From Ktedonobacter sp. (GTDB lineage: Bacteria > Chloroflexota > Ktedonobacteria > Ktedonobacterales > Ktedonobacteraceae): a stretch of DNA of 8,560 nucleotides. The notes beneath the pieces were generated by a model, which saw only the letters and a program-made list of their open reading frames with translations, made no database searches and was not told the origin of the DNA. Positions 6,290-8,560 of the stretch are shown piece by piece. The translations under genes were made by a program, and so were the position numbers. The stretch lies in contig DMFQ01000435.1 in NCBI GenBank assembly GCA_003450555.1, positions 1,174 through 9,733 of the forward strand, in the 5' to 3' direction. Within the stretch, counting starts at the first letter, position 1, and the number at the start of each line of letters is the position of its first letter.

Positions 6290-7039
6290 ATGAGTGATAC
6301 CACGGGTCCTGGCGCAGATATTACCGAGGAAGCAACTCGTATAATCGACGCGGCCAATACAGAGGGCATTCCACTGCGCTTACTGGGTGGACTTGCGATT
6401 TTTTTCCAATGCCCTGGTGCCATGTTGAATGAGCGGCTACAGCGTACGTATAATGATATGGATTTCGTCACCCTTGCAAAGTGGGGAGCAAAAACAAAGG
6501 CGCTATTCACAAGGCTTGGTTACGAGGGAAGCAAAACATTTAACGCGCTCCATGGCAATACACGCCTGCTCTTTTGGGATGAGCAGCACGAGCGGCAGAT
6601 CGACATCTTTATTGATCGCATGCAGATGTGCCATACTCTTGACTTCCGCTCGCGCCTGCTGCTGGACACACGTACGTTATCGCCCTCTGATCTCCTGTTG
6701 ACAAAATTGCAGATTGTTGAGATCAACGAGAAAGACCTTATCGACGCGGTCGCCCTGTTTTATGATCATGAAGTTGAGCGTAGTGAGCAGGGCATCGATG
6801 CGAACTACATCGCGGGATTGACTTCCAATGACTGGGGACTGCAAAAAACGCTTGAGTTAAATTTGCAAAAAACGCAGGCGTTTGCTATCGAGCAGAACTT
6901 TCCCTCGTATATTCCTCAGCGCATCAATGCGCTACTCGCTGCTTTACGAGAACGACCGAAATCGTTGGGATGGAAGGCGCGGGCAGTCGTTGGAGAGCGT
7001 GTCCGTTGGTATGAACTACCAGAAGAAGTTCGGCAATAA
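6290..7039 (+). CDS. Nucleotidyltransferase-fold protein, AbiEii/DUF-type, stand-alone
   Basis: A 249-residue protein with the minimal nucleotidyltransferase core. LRLLGGLAIFF (29-39) supplies the glycine loop, NDMDFV (56-61) with D57 and D59 the paired metal-binding acids, and RQIDIFI (102-108) with D105 the third acid. SPSDLLLTKLQI (131-142) and NEKDLIDAVAL (146-156) match the lysine- and KD-containing helices seen in AbiEii-like and related uncharacterised nucleotidyltransferases. The fold is thus well supported. Whether it modifies RNA, protein or a small molecule is not. No small antitoxin-like gene (AbiEi, HEPN, MNT partner) is next to it, so a toxin role is only one option. The C-terminal 90 residues are helical-looking and unrecognised. 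The ribosome binding site at ATG 6290 is weak (AGG about 10 bases upstream). Confidence 0.75.
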   Translation: MSDTTGPGADITEEATRIIDAANTEGIPLRLLGGLAIFFQCPGAMLNERLQRTYNDMDFVTLAKWGAKTKALFTRLGYEGSKTFNALHGNTRLLFWDEQHERQIDIFIDRMQMCHTLDFRSRLLLDTRTLSPSDLLLTKLQIVEINEKDLIDAVALFYDHEVERSEQGIDANYIAGLTSNDWGLQKTLELNLQKTQAFAIEQNFPSYIPQRINALLAALRERPKSLGWKARAVVGERVRWYELPEEVRQ

Positions 7040-7063
7040 CAGCTTATTTGAACCTCCCCTTCC

Positions 7064-8464
7064 TTGAAACGACTCCGAGAAACGACTCCGAAACGACTCC
7101 ACATTTGTAATAGTTTTTGCAGCAGAAAACGTATTGATATTATAGAGATTTTCGGCTTAGAAGGAAACTTCTATGCCTCGTCTGAGAATGGTTTGGGCGC
7201 AGGCACAGATGCCTGGAGATCGAATACAGCCGACAACGGCCTGCACTACACGACACTTCCATCGCCTGACGCAGGCTCCAGCTCGAACAGTAGCGGATTT
7301 GCACCAGGTGGTGGTGACACTGATCTGGCGGTGGCGCCTGTTAAAAACTCCGTCGGCAATTACAACGTTTACGTCGCCAGTCTGTCGCTGGCGAATGTTG
7401 ATGTCAGCACCAGCACAGACAAAGGCAACACCTGGGCGCTCAATCCGATTGGCGCTACCATTTCTGGTGATGACCGTGAATGGATTGCTGCCGATGGGGC
7501 ATCCAAGGTGTGTATCTCCTACCACGATGTCTCGACAGATAATATCGACGTAAATTGTAGCTTCGACGCGGGAGCGACATTCACACAGTTGGGCGATGCC
7601 ATTGATTCCAACCATCTCTATCTCCTCAATGTCGTCGGTGGCAACGAGATCGGGAACCAGATGATCGATCCAACCACCCACTACATCTACCAGACCTTCA
7701 GCGGAATCGATAGCGGTGACGTGCAAAGTTGTACAGTCCCTACTACTGGCCCATGCAACACCCACGTTGTCTACATGGCTGTTTCCACTGATGGAGGCAA
7801 AACCTTCACCGATCAAGTCGTGTATGACAACCCGAACAGGAATGTGAGCTACGGGCACCAATTCGTAAACGTGAGCATCGACAAGGCAGGCAACGTGTAT
7901 TCCGTCTACTCTGACAACCACAATGTATCCTACAGCTATTCGACCAATCATGGCACGTCATGGTCGGCACCAGTGCAGGTGAACAAAGCGCCAGCGAACA
8001 CGGCCATCTTCCCCTGGAGCGTTGCCAACCGTTCCGGACGCATCGATATCGTCTATTATGGGACCTCGTATTACGATGGTACGAACCCTCCTGACAGCTA
8101 TCCAGCAAGCGCGGCATGGTATGTCTTTATGGCGCAGAACGTGAGCGCGACGAAGGCAGGCAGTACCTTTACTCAGGTGCAGTCTACTCCCATCGTTCAC
8201 TTTGGTGGTGTCTGCGAGGGCGGAATTTCCTGTACTGGAAACAGCAGTCAAAATCGCGATCTGTATGATGATTTCGGGGTAGCAGTGGACCTCAACAGCG
8301 CATCTACAGCTTACGGGTTTGCCTCGATTGTCTACAGCGACGACCAGTACACCAACGATCCCAATGATCCACCTGCTTCCAGTGGTTGTACGACCTCGAC
8401 AACAAACACGGGCAGTTGCGACCATACATCTATTGCTACACAGACTGCGGGAATGAGAATCTAG
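7064..8464 (+). pseudogene. Asp-box (BNR/sialidase-fold) protein, N-terminus missing
   Basis: Reading frame of 466 residues with four Asp-box repeats: STDKGNTW (117-124), SFDAGATF (166-173), STDGGKTF (241-248) and STNHGTSW (293-300). A degenerate first one follows DAWRS (49-53). These mark a beta-propeller of the sialidase/BNR type, usually exported. The propeller begins abruptly at FYASSENGLGAGTDAWRS (from residue 36, about 7169). The preceding 35 residues are basic, cysteine-containing, AT-rich in DNA, overlap the GAAACGACTCC repeat and have no signal peptide. The only early start is a TTG at 7064 without a ribosome binding site. Relatives normally carry a signal peptide and roughly 80-150 residues before this point, so the 5' end is probably lost. 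No sialidase catalytic set (Arg triad, Tyr/Glu) can be assigned, so enzymatic activity is not claimed. Cysteine pairs near 384/390 and 442/452 fit an extracytoplasmic protein. Confidence 0.72.
7066..7100 (+). repeat. Three tandem copies of GAAACGACTCC
   Basis: The 11-base unit occurs at 7066-7076, 7079-7089 and 7090-7100, the first two separated by GA. It lies in the 130-base gap after the nucleotidyltransferase gene, just ahead of the truncated Asp-box gene. Short direct repeats at such a point could be a slippage product or the edge of a rearrangement. Confidence 0.7.
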
Positions 8465-8466
8465 TT

Positions 8467-8483
8467 AGCAAGGACCTCTTGCT
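8467..8483 (+). other. Small hairpin just after the Asp-box gene
   Basis: AGCAAG (8467-8472) and CTTGCT (8478-8483) flank the loop GACCT, three bases after the stop codon. There is no T-run behind it. It is the first of two hairpins in the 3' region. Confidence 0.4.
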
Positions 8484-8504
8484 TAGACAATCAGATTCGT
8501 TTAG

Positions 8505-8543
8505 AACAATGGGAGCCTCATTGAATGTGGGGCTTCTATTGTT
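8505..8543 (+). terminator. Terminator-like hairpin
   Basis: AACAAT (8505-8510) pairs with ATTGTT (8538-8543), and GGAGCC (8512-8517) with GGCTTC (8531-8536) with one G-T wobble. The stem continues through TCA (8518-8520) with TGG (8528-8530), giving 16 paired positions including three G-T wobbles and a 7-base loop (8521-8527). The tail is only mildly T-rich, so efficiency may be modest. It could end transcription from either side. Confidence 0.65.
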
Positions 8544-8559
8544 TCAAGTGTTTCAAGTG
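8542..8559. repeat. Two tandem copies of TTTCAAGTG at the window end
   Basis: TTTCAAGTG at 8542-8550 is repeated at 8551-8559, and the window ends one base later. The array may continue beyond the edge. Confidence 0.5.
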
Positions 8560-8560
8560 T

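Noticed and set aside
7158..7176. AAGGA before ATG 7173 as a gene start
   Set aside because: The frame opened is not the propeller frame and encodes an unrecognisable product; the site is part of a small AGAAG/CTTCT inverted repeat.
7157..7951. 264-codon open frame antisense to the Asp-box gene
   Set aside because: It mirrors the propeller codons, has no recognisable motif, and the sense strand has clear Asp boxes throughout. The long openness comes from sense-strand codon bias.
7958..8425. 155-codon open frame antisense to the end of the Asp-box gene
   Set aside because: Same reason; its sequence is a shadow with no domain or ribosome binding site.

Overview
The window looks like chromosomal DNA of a heterotrophic soil-type bacterium. 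The best guess is a Ktedonobacteria-like member of the Chloroflexota. This rests on protein flavour: a BtpA/SgcQ protein, an APC permease with a DLxYxExPPE tail, a GlxA-type AraC regulator and a secreted-type Asp-box protein. It is inference, not proof. No rRNA, tRNA, CRISPR array, phage genes or complete insertion sequence was seen.

Region 1 (1-3759, minus strand) is a sugar-catabolism gene cluster. Read in transcription order it holds a metallophosphoesterase without its N-terminal third, an intact xylose-isomerase-like TIM-barrel isomerase/epimerase, a BtpA/SgcQ-family protein with one frameshift, and an FGGY sugar kinase with one frameshift that runs off the left edge. Spacing is tight (36, 33 and 11 bases) and good Shine-Dalgarno sites precede the last three genes, so this was one operon. 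Each frameshift is repaired by removing a single base (about 1389 and about 570).

Region 2 (about 3750-4136) is scar-like. The decapitated phosphoesterase meets, head to head, an 85-residue C-terminal piece of an APC-type amino-acid permease on the plus strand. Both genes lose their 5' parts at the same point, which marks a rearrangement, deletion or assembly join. It would also have removed the operon's promoter. After the permease stop come a strong but orphan ribosome binding site and start codon, then a long imperfect hairpin (4035-4136) that contains the stop codon of the next gene.

Region 3 (4132-6155) is a healthy divergent pair: a GlxA/FtrA-type AraC regulator (minus) and a PLP-dependent threonine/serine dehydratase (plus). 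Their 137-base intergenic region has back-to-back promoters with overlapping -35 boxes. A 24-bp near-perfect palindrome sits over the regulator's -10 box and just upstream of the dehydratase's -35 box. This suggests an autorepressed regulator that also controls the dehydratase.

Region 4 (6156-8560, plus strand) holds a stand-alone nucleotidyltransferase-fold protein, then a triplicated GAAACGACTCC repeat, then an Asp-box (BNR/sialidase-fold) protein lacking a signal peptide and N-terminus, closed by two hairpins of which the second is terminator-like.

Overall, five of the eight protein genes are frameshifted or truncated while the three between and after the scars look sound. The window reads as an eroding accessory region around a working regulator-dehydratase module. 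Sequencing error remains a possible explanation for the two frameshifts. No clearly new multi-gene system is evident.
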